Below are positions 1 through 12,180 of a stretch of DNA of 64,000 nt, in pieces. The stretch lies in assembly GCF_014839805.1 (NCBI RefSeq), contig NC_051121.1, positions 9,035,116-9,099,115 of the forward strand, given 5' to 3'. Numbering within the stretch: the first letter of the stretch is position 1; each line of letters begins with the position of its first letter. The notes beneath the pieces were generated by a model. It saw only the letters and a program-made list of their open reading frames with translations. It searched no databases and had not been told where the DNA came from. The translations under genes were made by a program, and so were the position numbers. The DNA comes from Manduca sexta. Taxonomy: Eukaryota; Arthropoda; Insecta; Lepidoptera; Sphingidae.

Positions 1-209
1 GACTAATAAATGATGCCACGTTATTCAAATAGATATTTTGAGGTTTAATTAATGCATCAATGTATCATACTTGATATTTATAGTATTCTTATTTAATACG
101 AACGTATGCTGCTAAATAATAAATATATACATTTTCTCTGATAAAAAATAGAGCTTGTAGAAATATCCAGACAATAATATTTGAAATAAAACTACGCCGT
201 TTCTTAATA

Positions 210-466
210 TCCTACTAATACTATAAATGCGAAAGTTTGTGAGGATGGATCTATGTATGTTTGTTCCTCTTTCACGAAAAAACTACTGAACGGATTTGAA
301 AGAAACTTTACAGTAATATTGGTTATACATCATTATAACACATAGGCTACAATTTATAATGATTTTGTGTAATTTAGTCATAATATAACAATACATATCA
401 AGTAAGGTGGAAAACAAATATCCCGGAAAACTCCTTCACGCGGGCAAGGCCGCGAGCAAAAGCTAG
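210..466 (+). mobile_element. Non-autonomous Helitron, family 2
   Basis: Begins TCCTACTAATACTATAAATG after an A and ends GCGAGCAAAAGCTAG before a T, with a GC hairpin (CGCGGGCAAGGCCGCG) about 10 bases before the CTAG end. These are the classic Helitron features: A|T insertion, 5' TC, 3' CTRR, subterminal hairpin and no inverted repeats. It has no coding capacity. Confidence 0.8.
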
Positions 467-918
467 TAATATATTTTTTTTGTCTGATACTATTTAGATA
501 TTTTAGGAGTACTATAGCCAATAGTATTGATATACATACGGGTAAAGTATAGTACAAAAATAAACATATATCAAAACAATGCGAAACAATCAGATTATAT
601 TACTTGAACTCAATTTCTCTAATTCAGGGCTGTTGCACACAATTTTTAGTACTTACTAAAGCGTAAAGGAAAGTAAACCATTGTCTAAGTAAGGGCTTTA
701 CGCTCCAGCGAAGTAGAAAGAACAGAGTACTTAATGATGTTGAAAATGCATGAACCTAGTTCTTGTTGTTTTCCAAAAGTTATTTTAATTTGTTGTAAAT
801 AATAACCCATGTTAATGGTACAGGAGTTTTTTCAACCGTTGATGCGTGAATCAAGTTTTTACATTGTCAATAAATACTAAATCAGTTTTTAAGAAAGTTT
901 TTTTTAAATTATTGTTTT
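467..918. other. Unassigned AT-rich DNA
   Basis: Between a Helitron and a family B repeat. No feature recognised. Confidence 0.5.
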
Positions 919-1138
919 AAATGGCGAGACGAGCTTGTCGTTCGCCTGGTGGTAAGCGATACGACCGCCCATAAACAGTAGAAACACCATCCAACACCTT
1001 GAATTACAAAGTATTGTTTGGTATTCCTCTGCGCTCGCCATAAGACATGAGATTTTATGTCTTATTATGTCCAGTAGTTGCACTGGCTACAATGTCCTTC
1101 TAACCGAACGCAACAGTGACTACACACTGCCGCTGTAA
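919..1138 (-). repeat. Interspersed repeat family B
   Basis: GGCGAGACGAGCTTGTCGTT, TAAGCGATACGACCGCCCAT, ACACCATCCAACACCTTGAA, AGTGACTACACACTGCCGCT. About 290 bases when complete (30236-30524). The A-rich end seen at 34133-34320 and 61050-61355 implies the 3' end is the GACGAG side, so this copy is on the minus strand. Class unknown (SINE or LINE 3' end). Confidence 0.75.
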
Positions 1139-1518
1139 CAACAATAAGATATCCCAGGACCCAATTTTTTTTCCCAATTTTCCTTAGACATTCTTCTGGC
1201 AAGAGATAATTTTATCTGCGATCCTTTTCTTACCTTTTCCTATAAAACCTTTTCTTAGTAAATTCGTAGTACTCAACACGCGTAATACTATCACCATAAA
1301 TAGTGCATAGCGCGAAACAAAAGTGGGACCTCGCGTGCAAGAGAGGTAATTAATTGGTTGCTGAAACCAAACCTGAGTGATGAATGTTCAATACAAATAG
1401 AGTTGCTTAACACTAATGAATATTAAAAAGTACTCATTACCGGGCTACTGGTTATTTAGTTATTTATTTGAACCATGGATTTATATTATGGTTACGAATA
1501 ATAAACAATATTGGTTTA
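1139..1518. other. Unassigned DNA
   Basis: Nothing recognised between a family B repeat and the Penelope-type relic. Confidence 0.5.
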
Positions 1519-1833
1519 CGTTTACGCGAATGTTAGACATTAAAATTAGTAAATTTTTCGGATTTTATCGCGGTTTTAATATCTCAGTTTTCTTCAGACA
1601 CGTTTCGAAGACTTTTCAGCCTTCGTGTTCACGGGGAGGGGGGGGGGGGGGTCTGAGGTGTTGGTCATCCGCAAAGTTAAAGTTACAACATCTTCCTACA
1701 TTTTACAATTATACAACTTTTTTAAATTTAAGCTGTCGGTGGTTCGATCTAAGCAGGAAAAAAACTAAAATATTAAAATCGCGACAAAATCCTAAAAATA
1801 GTTTTTATTTGAATGTCTGGCGAACAATGTTTA
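1519..1833 (-). mobile_element. Penelope-type inverted-arm relic
   Basis: Same architecture as the 39.4 kb copy but shorter. The left arm (GCGAATGTTAGACATT ... CGTTTCGAAGACTTTTCAGCC) is followed by bases equivalent to the last codons and 3' UTR of the GIY-YIG frame read on the minus strand. A second arm in opposite orientation (ATCGCGACAAAATCC ... GAATGTCTGGCGAACA) follows. A pure G run lies at about 1637-1650 in place of a shorter G tract in sister copies. The open frame at 1416-1865 is an accident of this relic. Confidence 0.65.
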
Positions 1834-2379
1834 ACTTGTCAAAGTTATATTGGCAGATCACGTGACATGAAAAAGCGCCTACACTGGTCATGTTTAATCA
1901 CTTTGCCAGTATCATTACCAGTCATAGAATATCTAAGTTCTCCTAAATACAGTATTTCGATCTATTGGAGTCCTGCATCCAGCGTACTGTGACCTTATTA
2001 CTTTACCATATAAAATGTAATATTAACCAAGGCTATTTCGACTTGTTAATTCGACAAATACCATACAAGCGGAAACGCGAATGGTAATTAGCACTACTTA
2101 CGGTAATTACGTAAGTGTTATCAGTATGAATCATTATTGATTTTGGATTGCTGGCAGCTGGCGTGTTTTCTTTACAAACATTTTGAGAGCCACGTGTAGC
2201 GCGAGGTCATGAACGAATGAGTAATGTCATCGTCATTTATAATTACTTAGAATATTTCATTTTTTTTTCAAATATGAACTCTTTTTTAAAGATGACGCGA
2301 CGAGTAAGCTTGGCAAGAGCCGTAATAACCTTTAAATGGTAACGTCAGCGCGTATAACTTTGAATGACATCTCTGTGTT
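1834..2379. other. Unassigned DNA
   Basis: Nothing recognised. Confidence 0.5.
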
Positions 2380-2540
2380 TACGCACTGCGCTCTTGTCAC
2401 TATGTTTCACAATATCCAGTAATATTGCCTACACACAACAGGACTAATGGAATATATGTTGCTTAGCGGCAGAAATAGACAATGCATTAATATTACCCAG
2501 AGGATGTTGCATAAAAGAGACCTACCACCAGCTAAGCCTC
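2380..2540 (-). repeat. Interspersed repeat family B, worn 5' half
   Basis: GCACTGCGCTCTTGTCACTA, then TTGCTTAGCGGCAGAAATAG and AAGAGACCTACCACCAGCT match the far half of family B with many changes. Confidence 0.5.
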
Positions 2541-5500
2541 GCATACAAAACCTAGTAAATATTTACCCATTCTTTATCAAGTTTTAGTATCATTATAAAA
2601 AGATTAACAAGTTTGTTGACCTATCGCATTTTTAGTCCTCCCACGCGAACATAAATCTTTTTTTTTATAAATACAGTGTCTATATTTGATTTGTCGATCA
2701 TGGATTATTAAAAACAATTACGTAATTGACTTTTGATGTTTGTAGCCATGTTTACTAAATGACAAACCAGCTATAAGATGCGGATATCTAAATAAAATTA
2801 AAACTATCTAGAACCCTGAATATCACACTACATAGTAATAGAATGTAGATATTTGCCTTCTTGAGAAATTATTTCAGTCTCATAATGGTCACTTACTTAA
2901 CATTGCAATGCACTAATTGGCTACTTATAGACAAAGCCTTGATGAGATATCTATCAATTTCTAGACAAGGTCCACGCACCTGTCGCCACGATGTATTTCT
3001 ATTAGCTACGCATGTTATTGCAACAGAACGTAATAATTAAATGCGCAGATCTTTCGCGTTCATACTAACTTCATGAATATGCAATAAGGGTCATAAGCAT
3101 GAGATCAAATTATCAGCAAGGTCTGACATAAAATTAATTAATTATAATATTATTCTATGTTATCTTTACATGTGTCTAAAGTGATTATTGATAAACATAG
3201 AGTAGTTACTTGTAATATGGAAATGAAGTATCAAAATCAGTCGTGTTCATTACAATTTTACTTGGAATTCTTGCATACAAGAGTCTGTCTCTTACCATAT
3301 TGCCGATCTCAAGCATCGATGCAAGCATTGTGTGTTTGATTTGAAGACATTGTAGGCAAATTCTGGGCATTATGCGACTTAAGTTCTTGTTTCAAGTGAC
3401 CAGCGCAGTTTAGTGACAAGTAACTTAGTGTTGTTTATATGTAATTTATTTTACGTTCTGTGGTATTACTGTTTATGGACTTTGGGTGATTCGTAGGGCT
3501 TGTACTGAGATACTGTCTAGACAGTCGACACTTAGTAAGAGAAGAGTGACTTGCCCTTCAACTCAATTGTATAAAAAATTAAATATACCAGTATGTAAAT
3601 ATGGTTGATAGAACTTCTAAGTACTGCAGTAGGTGTCCTGGATTACTCTTTATCGGGGAATACGTCGCGTTTCCTGACCGATAATATTGTTTTTCGAACG
3701 CATTAAATAAAACCTATTTGATTATACGATCAAACAGCATTGGGCGTAGTTTATATAGAAAATATATTTTATTTACATTTTGATAACAGCTTATTTAATT
3801 AGAATGAAAGAAATATTTTTTATTTGAAATATACTTAAGTCATAATTGATCAATTTTACAAGGAAATAACAATTGATTATTTGATGGTTTTCTTCCTTTT
3901 TTAGTTCTAAAAAGTTCAGTGGATCTTGTCATTAAAAAGAGAAGATAAACTATTATTTTAGTATTTCGTACAACACGTCTAAAAATGCAACTTACATTTT
4001 TAAAAAGGTTATATAAATTACTTTTAATATGCGATATTTTAATCGACTTTAATATTTTTCTAATAAACATTAAACCACTGTTTTTATTTCGTATGAAAGT
4101 GAACTAATTCCTAACCCCAAGCATTGTAACAAATGTGGCCCTTGTTAATGTTTTTTTTATCAATAAGTTTCCGGCATTCAAGTGTCTTTACCGGATGGTA
4201 ACGATTAGTTTGAGATGGCGGGTTCCGGAGGGTAAAACACGGCTTCCTAACGGTACCCCGGGCAACTAATATAAAAAATGGTAGTTTTGAAAAAAAAGTA
4301 CTGTTGTAAAATACTTTAGAGTGATCATTTTGGGGTCTTGAGATAGGACGACTTTTAATAATATGTTTTGATAGTTCCTAGATTTTAAAATTTACAATAA
4401 TGATGTTGATTTGTTGGGTGGGATTTGGGCTTCATTAGAATAAGGAGTCCTATGTCAATAGGAATTAGAAGCTATAAATGTTTGCCCTATTTTGGCTGTG
4501 TTATAAGGGAATTATAGTAACTTTTGTATTTTCCTGTGCACAATTTAGTTCGCATTACTGATAAACTGAGACCCTATCTCTTTCAAATGTAAACGTCCGT
4601 GAGTTGTGTTGCCTGGATTTCCCTTAAAACATTATCATAACAGGTACTTAGGTCTTGTAATATAAGTCTAGGTATCGGCAAAAGAGCAGTTTTTGAGCTA
4701 GGGTAAACACTATCACTTATTATAGAAGATCTTGTAGAGGATGATGTGACAGAATGCAGTATTTTATAAAGGAAATCTGATATGATCACTATGCAGTGTG
4801 TTATAAAAATTCTACATTCCTATCAATATGCGTTAAGTTGAAACCCTCGATCGGAATTTGCAGTCAGCGATTTATTCATAAGTTTTAAAATAAAACAACA
4901 CGCAAACGGAGAATACAAATGAACAATGCAAGTGAAACAAGGAATTCAAGATATTAATCTTCGTTCGGTAGTCACTGTAATTTACGATTGATAAAGACGT
5001 TGCATCTGATAAAATAGATTACTAATCAGATGTTAATAGTTCGATTATTGTTGCGTATCGTGTTGCTTTTGAACCATTTGTAATGAGATTTGAGGCATAA
5101 AAATTTGGAGGTGAAAAAAAATTATTAGTAATGATTATTTTCATACAAATTTGGAGATAAAACAAATTATAATCTCCATATTAAAGCACTGGATCTAGAC
5201 AGACAAAGTAGAAACTCAATAACAAATGAGTAGAAAAGAACAGGAAAGATACTAAAAAGAATTATTTACCCAAAAATAACAAATTAATTTGGAATCTCAT
5301 ACGATCGTGATCTCATCCAAGGCCTTTCGTACCCTCTCATAAAGTACTTATCAGCGTGTTTATTGTTGAAGCAGAAATACTGTTCATCCTGGATACGGGT
5401 CGCCATCCGTTGTTAATTAATAAACAAATTCGCTTTTATTATGATGAGAATGATGCATTCCACTCACCGGTAATTAAATAAATCAGGGGTCAATGTTGTA

Positions 5501-7525
5501 TACAATCGTTAACGCTAACATTGTGTATGGAAATGATATATCGTAGCGATAGATTTATCGTTACCTTATGTAATTTCAATACATTTATTATGTTTTCGAT
5601 TAGCGTTAACGATACTAGGAAGGTGTCTTTACTACGCCTCACATGTTAACGGTACGATCAAGTTTTTAAATTGGGTTTTTAATCAAATTCAGTTTAATAT
5701 AGTAAATCGAAATGTCGAAGATTTATATCCATTTTAACTTGATACATATTTTAGATTACATCCCATTCAATACTATAGAAAGATAATTGCTGTTTTAGCA
5801 ACTAACGTCTTTTTAATCAGCTTTAATGGTGTAAGCAGGTAACAGTCTTGAACAGGTGTATTTCGGTTACCCCGCTAACTGGTGACATAAGTATCAAGAA
5901 TTATGAGCAGTTAGGTTTAAAAAACACGTGTGATTTTTTCGAGCTTAGAACTTGGAACCAGAAAAGGCTAGTCTTCTACCATCTATCCAATTGTAAATAC
6001 CAATGACGAAGGGCCCATCCATCCATATAAATCTCCTGCCGGCTTCCTTTCGTACTTACGTAAAATCGAAGCATCTTTAGAAAGATTTGCAGACTGCATT
6101 TTTGCATATAAGTATAAGATGTGTTGAGTTTCTTTTTGGAAAATTTCACCCACCACCTCTGTTAAATACAGAAGTTATACCTACTTCCTTCCTTATCATG
6201 CAAACGTGAGTACAGTAATATAATTAATATAGCTTCCGATACAACATGTGGCAATCAGTCATTTTATCAACTGATTACCGCAAAGCTGAAATCGACATTG
6301 CATTCTCAGAATAGATAAGTTTCGATATGCAAGACCACAGTGGCGAAGAATGAAATTTTCTGAAACCCGACAGTACTTATAGTTTCTAATAATACATGTG
6401 GTTTGGAAATCCTTCTAATTATAATTAATTAGATTTTACATAAATTAGAAAAGGGAATCTGGTAGGGATCAGGTTTTATGGACCCTTCCCAACTGAGACA
6501 ATGTAGCTTACAAAGACTAAATTAGTTTACTGACACTTTCACATCACCGGTGCTGGTTAATGTATGTAATTAGCCTTAATATGTAATTAACTACCCGTCA
6601 TAAACAAAGGATCGTCTGGTGCAAACGTGTCGACGGAGTGCAATGTGCTCGAAATTTCTGTACATACGTATATTACTATCTCATTTATATATATTCATTC
6701 TCATTTATATTACATATATATACTTCTTAACTAGGTTCTGGTTTCTTTTACTCTTATATATGCATTTTTATATAGTATTTCTTTGGATCGTCATCTGTCC
6801 AAGACGCGTTAATTTTAGTAAATACTTATATCCGATTTTCATTGTTCCAAGTTATAATGTCAATGTTGATATTTTCTAAAACGGGGTGATTGATTCCATG
6901 AGTTGATATCATTTATTATTGTTTTGGATTCCTCATGACTTTTGACTGGACTGCAATAGAAAGAATGACAAGGATGATTTACCTCCATTTTCAATAAATA
7001 TTTCTAACCGCTTTTTTAATTGAAAATGGACTAATCACAAGGTTTTTGACTTGTTTAATATTTATTTTTATTGGTATATTCACGGAATTAGGATTGTTTA
7101 TTGAACCGCCATTAATCGTAGTCTACAAACAAGACAACAATGTTACAGATTTATAAAGTTACAGGAATTGTAAATAATATTTCAAGATTACCAAACTCCA
7201 TTCCTCATTTTATCTACATCTAATTTATACTCAACGAGTTTGAAACAATCTGTTTTGTTTCTTATATTTTTGTAAGATTTGTTTGACCTTAATTCGTAGT
7301 GGAACGTGTTTACATATTGTTTTTTTAAATTGTATCATTACTTTAGTCCTTGATGTTAAAGGCAAACCAAAAACAAGATGAGACCGAATAAAAAACTAAA
7401 TATGTTAAATAAAGATCAATTTATGTTATAAGTTATAACAATCTATGCAACAAGAAGTGATTTACCAAACAAATGAACTTATTCCTCTTTCATTGAATAT
7501 CAAATAATTTTACTAAATTTCATAA
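2541..7525. other. 5 kb without recognisable genes
   Basis: AT-rich throughout. Short open frames (for example 3157-3339, 3840-4070, 4583-4789, 6619-6879) have no domain, codon bias or splice support. Only the inverted pair at 5505-5613 stands out. Confidence 0.5.
5505..5613. repeat. Inverted pair ATCGTTAACGCTAA around 80 bases
   Basis: ATCGTTAACGCTAA at 5505-5518 and its exact reverse complement at 5600-5613. The space between holds two further GATAGATTTATCG-like inverted pieces. May be a small foldback element. Confidence 0.5.
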
Positions 7526-7645
7526 TGATTTCTTATGTTTCTCCCGACGTTTCGAAGATTTTGCAGCCTTCATGGTCACGGTGGGGACTGAGAAAAGTAA
7601 AATATTAAAACCGCGACAAAATCCGTAAAATAGTTTAATTAAAAT
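7526..7645. mobile_element. Penelope-type arm pair, internally deleted
   Basis: TGATTTCTTATG then CTCCCGACGTTTCGAAGATT...CAGCCTTCATGGTCACGG, followed directly by the opposite arm ACCGCGACAAAATCCG. Only the two facing arms remain, without the coding centre. Confidence 0.6.
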
Positions 7646-8326
7646 TTTTATATACTGCGGTATTGAGAAGGATTTTCTCATGTATTGAACCGAGTTTTGC
7701 GGTGAACACCATTTGCATACGACACACCTGTACATGTAAGACCTCGGTCTAGATTGAACGTCTAGTCAAACCGTTAATATGACCTTGTTCATGGTGAAAC
7801 TAATGGTAGTAATACCGTAAATTACTGCTTTTAAATGGAAGGTATGAGATATCCTTTCTATGGTGATTATGGGGTAACTGAGCTTGCTCTTGGCTTAGCG
7901 AGGAAGATTTTTCCTGTTATCATAATCAGTGTACTTTTCGGAATAGTTAATCCAGAATTTTGATCTATCTGTATGCTTAATTTTATCGGAGTTCGTTCAG
8001 CAGTTTGGATGTTTACTTCTAAGAAACTTACAGACATTTTCACTAGAATAAATAATATTAGACCATAATGTAGATAATGAGAGGGTTGTCCAATTATTTT
8101 GTAAGAAATATCATTGGTAAGGATTGTTGTTGGATTGTTAACTAAAATACATGAAATTATATTTTATTATTATGTCAATTTATGCCCACGCGTATCCAGA
8201 AACCATTTTATTGACTTTGATATTCATAACCTTAATGTATGTTGAATGTATTGTGATTTTTTGCAGGGATTTAAATACTATTATTATGACCAACACTGGG
8301 TCGAATCAGTGCTTTTTATTAATATA
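7646..8326. other. Unassigned DNA
   Basis: Nothing recognised before the Helitron at 8327. Confidence 0.5.
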
Positions 8327-8613
8327 CTAGTTGAGCGGACAGACGTTGTCCCGTCTTAACTATTAATTTGCAACACGCATTCTGTCAATCGCTGACAGTT
8401 ATTTCAAACAATTGATAGTTATATAAAATTAATATTTTCGTTAAGTTTTCTTAAATTTTCTAATATTCCGCGCAATTTTTTGAATATTTTCTTTCATAAG
8501 AACCTTCTCCTTACAATAACAAACACGACAAAAAAAAATAGTGAAATCGGTCCAGCCGTTCACGCGTGATGGCGTGACCAAGGGAAATAGGGATTCATTT
8601 TTATATATATAGA
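8327..8613 (-). mobile_element. Non-autonomous Helitron, family 1
   Basis: Reverse copy beginning A|CTAGTTGAGCGGACAGACGT and ending TATATATATAGA|T. It contains the CGTTCACGCGTGATGGCGTG block shared with 21604-21849. Insertion between A (8326) and T (8614) is exact. Confidence 0.88.
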
Positions 8614-8804
8614 TTTTTAACTGAGTTAAACGTCGTGTCCGGACGCATTTGAAGAACCGGACGAAGTAAATTCGCGTCAAAACCGGACCGGCAGGTCGAC
8701 AACCAGTAGTTCATATACTTATAGACCGAAATGTTTACTTCGATGCGGGGAAGACGATTGCTATTTAAACTGATCGTGTGAATGTAATTTTTAGACACAT
8801 CACG

Positions 8805-9132
8805 CCGTTATCTCTGAAGGGGAAGGCAGAGATGCAATTAGGGAGTCCACTTTTCACCTGTTTATTCGTCATTGTGATAGGAGGCGAGCCTATTACCATA
8901 TCGGCTATAAATGCCAGTTTTCAGGTTGATATTGAGTAGAAAAACCCAATTTTACGAGTCCACTTTTGGGTTGTTTATTTCGTCATTGTGATAGGAGGCG
9001 AGCCAATCGCCATATAAGGCATTAATTTTAGACTCCGGGCTGATGCTGAGTAGAAAAATTCAATATCATTGCTCGATCTGGGATTCGAACCCAGGACCTC
9101 AGAACGATCTCGTACTGCACACGCAATACAAA
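8805..9132 (-). mobile_element. SINE family D with internal tandem duplication
   Basis: Reverse copy. The tRNA-like head lies at the right (GGGATTCGAACCCAGGACCT). Two successive units of about 113 bases, 8843-8955 and 8956-9068, both begin GAGTCCACTTTT and contain CATTGTGATAGGAGGCGAGC and GAGTAGAAAAA. The units have diverged from each other, so the duplication is not recent or the source copy was composite. Confidence 0.78.
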
Positions 9133-10018
9133 AACACAAGGTAGTATCAGTAGGTAGAGTAAATTTAAATCTATGATCTAATAGTCTATCTTAGATACTA
9201 ATGTTATGCATAAAAGAGGATATTATCATAAATAGTTTTCTATCTTCTTTTTAATTCATTATTTTTAAATCCGTTTTACATATGTAGCGTTAATAATTTG
9301 CATGAAATAAAGCATCAAAAGGTGGTCTCTATGTTTTTCTGGTTTCTTTTCCCTTCCTTTTAACTTTGCGGTGCGATTACTAGCATTTTGTAAACATTTA
9401 CGCACGGCAATAAAATGTCAAATTTATTTTCTTTAATAAACATCTGAAATATTGTTATGTTTGTCCAAGTAGTGAGAAAATGATCATAAAGATTACGAGT
9501 CTTATGCGTAACGTATTACATAACATTTTACTTTGTGACAAAACGGTGATTAGCAATACAAATGCTCTAACGAAGTAGGCAATAGTGTGGTCTATCATAT
9601 TATAGGCTTTAATAATAACAAAATACTTTTTCGATTTCAATATCAGTTCTATAAGGCCTTTTTTTAAACGTAAATTTTTATTGTAAGAATAAATTTCAAT
9701 ATTGTTAATAAATACATGTTTCTATGTAGAATATTTCTAAGAGCATATTAATCGTCTTAAAGTTCCTGATGATTGTAAAATGAGCCTTATTTTCATGTAG
9801 TTTAGTATCAAATAACACAAAGTTAGAAAATAACATTTATGAACCAATCACGTATTCTTACAAATAAACTTTACAAACGGTTTTATTCAAACTATTCTAG
9901 AAAATAAACTTGCATTAGGCATTCCCAACTCTTAAGACAATTTATAGGCAAGCATCGTAAAATTATGGTAAGGATTGTAACGTCAAAAAATTAAAGATTT
10001 TTCATACATTGTATTATA
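9133..10018. other. Unassigned DNA
   Basis: AT-rich, no feature recognised. Confidence 0.5.
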
Positions 10019-10135
10019 CTAGTTGACCGGACAGACGTTGTCCTGTCTTAACTATGTATGCACGCGCGCATTCTGTCGATCGCTGACAGTTATTTCAAAC
10101 CACTGACAGTTTGTAGAATTAACATTGTCATTTAA
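10019..10135 (-). mobile_element. Helitron family 1, 5'-truncated
   Basis: A|CTAGTTGACCGGACAGACGT, TTGTCCTGTCTT and CATTCTGTCGATCGCTGACA match the 3' third of 8327-8613. The 5' part is missing. Confidence 0.7.
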
Positions 10136-10474
10136 ACATTTATCTTCTTGAAAATAGTCATGTTAATAACTGCTCAGCTACGTATGATTATTATTACTCC
10201 TCAGCTCGCTATGAAATGTAACCTTTTTGTGCCAAAAGATGATTATATACGAAGCTTAACTGTGACAACGGTAGGAAATCACAGACCAGGTACAAAGAAC
10301 ACTGTAATTTATGTTTGTGTAAAACATAATCGTGCATTTCCCAACTTTTACACAATGGTATGCTTTGTGTGCAGCAATGTTGGCCTATTGCTTTGACTCG
10401 GCCAATATCAATGGGCATTGGTTGATGTAAGCAGTAGATGTACTTCTTACATCATTATTTTTTTTAATGCTTTT

Positions 10475-10638
10475 GAATGACGAGACGAGCTTGCCGTTCG
10501 CCTGATGGTAAGCGATACGACCGCCCATAAACAATAAACACCATCCAACAACTTGAATTGGAAAGTATTGTTTGGTATTCCACTGCGCTCGCCATCTTGA
10601 GACATGAGATGTTTAGTCTCGATAAGTCCAGTATTATG
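10475..10638 (-). repeat. Interspersed repeat family B
   Basis: TGAATGACGAGACGAGCTTG to AGACATGAGATGTTTAGTCT, the 3' half of the family, next to the mariner. Confidence 0.72.
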
Positions 10639-10786
10639 AGTATTCTTTATTATATAGGTTATTCTTGCTTTTTTGACAATAAACCATGAATAACGTTTGT
10701 ACTGAGATAGAGTTAATACAACTTCGAGATTCATGGGATTCAAAATAAAATGTACATTTATATAATTGTGGCAATAAAGATTATTA

Positions 10787-12093
10787 CCTAGTCTTGCCAT
10801 AAATATTGTAATAAAGAAAAAAGAAAATTGTTAACTGCAAATAACATTTATTACTTTTACAGTGTGTCAGTTTAATACATAAATATAAAACAATTAAAAA
10901 TATAAAAAGCTTATTCGAAGTGGTCTCCATTGGCTGCAATACAGTCCTTTAAACGATGAGGCCAGTTATCAATAGAAGCACGCACTCTTTCCATGGGAAA
11001 ATTCTTCACTTCCAATCGTATAGATTGTTTTAGGGACTCCAAATTATCATGGCGTTTAGAGCAAGCTGTACTCTCTAAAACTGACCACAAATCATAATCC
11101 AGCGGATTAAGATCGGGACTAGACGACGGCCAGTCTTCAGCTCTGATGAAGTCCGAAACGTTCGATTCCAACCAAGACTGCGTGGACCGAGCTTTATGAC
11201 CCGGCGCCGAGTCTTGCTGGAAGGACCATACTTGGTTATTGAACATGGTGATGTTAAGGGGCTTAACTACCTTCTCAAGAATGGTATCTTGATACACTTG
11301 TGCCGATGTTTTGATACCTTTTTCACAAAAATATGGCTCAGTCACTCCTTCATAGCTAACACCCCACCAAACCATCACTGAAGTCGGATAATGTCCACGT
11401 TGCACTCTGTCGACTAATTGGGAAGCTTCCTTAGAGCTTTGAGCATAAATACGGTCATTTTGTTTGTTAAAATGTTGCTCAATTGTAAAAATTTTTCTCA
11501 TCCGTAAACAAAATTTTTCTGTGACCTCCCTTTGCGTACCGCTTCAGTAGTTGTTTCGATTTTACCACCCTATTCTTCTTTAAATTATCAGTTAAGAAAT
11601 GGCCAGTGCGTCTCTTATAGGCTGCAAGTCCTAAGTCATCTTTTAAAATACGCGACATGGTTCTAGGTGCTATCTTCATTTCCCGAGATAAAATCTTTTG
11701 CTTTCGGACAGGATTTCTTCGAATTCTTTCCCTTACTGCTTTGACCACCTTTTTCGTACGAACACTACGTGGACGGCCAGATCTTTTCTGTCACAAACAG
11801 AGGAGGTCTCATTGTACCTATTAATAGCCCGGTACACAAACATTTTACTAATACCAAGTGTATGGAGAGTTTTAAAAATTGCATTTGGCTCCATACCTAC
11901 TTTGTGTAATGCTATCACAGCGATTCGGTTCTCTTTATCACCCCACACCATTTTAATATCGCAAAATATTTTACAATGTATTGGCGCCAAAATGAGAAAA
12001 CACAATGAACAATCGTATAAAAATGACAGATTCGAAATTCAAATGTAATATTTTTTTATAATTAAGTGTAACAGTATTTATGGCCAGACTAAG
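10787..12093 (-). mobile_element. maT-like mariner (DD37D), nearly full length
   Basis: About 1.3 kb DNA transposon with imperfect terminal inverted repeats of roughly 27 bases: the left begins CCTAGTCTTGCCATAAATAT, and the right, read on the minus strand, begins CTTAGTCTGGCCATAAATAC. Both ends abut TA dinucleotides (10785-10786 and 12094-12095), the standard Tc1/mariner target duplication. It encloses one transposase gene read on the minus strand and broken by two 1-base shifts. Length, TIRs, TA site and catalytic spacing agree with the maT (DD37D) branch known from Lepidoptera. The left end lies about 150 bases from a copy of the interspersed repeat family at 10475-10638. Confidence 0.9.
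10911..11951 (-). pseudogene. maT-like mariner transposase, two frameshifts
   Basis: Transposase read from an ATG at 11951 (MVWGDKENRIAVIALHK) to the stop at 10911; about 345 codons if the frame were continuous, a usual mariner length. Segment one carries the N-terminal helix-turn-helix. Segment two (to about 11479) has a second helix-turn-helix (ILSREMKIAPRTMSRILK) and the first catalytic Asp (LFTDEKNF). Segment three has the second Asp in QQDSAPGH and the third in PDLNPLDY, with 37 residues between those two (DD37D). Frame is lost near 11790 and near 11490, each explained by one base more or less in an A/T run. No other disabling change was seen, so it is either recently dead or affected by assembly error. 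Confidence 0.88.
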
Positions 12094-12132
12094 TATTATT
12101 ACGTACTAATTTTGGTTTGCCAATTTACTGGA

Positions 12133-12180
12133 TTATGTCTTTTCTTGAGATAAGGTCAATTATCTCAAGAGAAGACATAA
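12133..12180. repeat. Palindrome, 21-base arms, 6-base loop
   Basis: TTATGTCTTTTCTTGAGATA(A) faces TTATCTCAAGAGAAGACATA(A) across GGTCAA with one mismatch. It lies 40 bases beyond the right end of the mariner. Confidence 0.88.

Noticed and set aside
1416..1865. Open frame of 149 codons
   Set aside because: It runs through non-coding arms of a Penelope-type relic and a G-run; the peptide is low complexity.
6619..6879. Hydrophobic open frame, possible small membrane protein
   Set aside because: Composition follows TA-rich DNA; no splice or promoter support and no known domain.
10148..10418. Overlapping open frames near the truncated Helitron
   Set aside because: No motif or conservation signal; lengths are within chance expectation.
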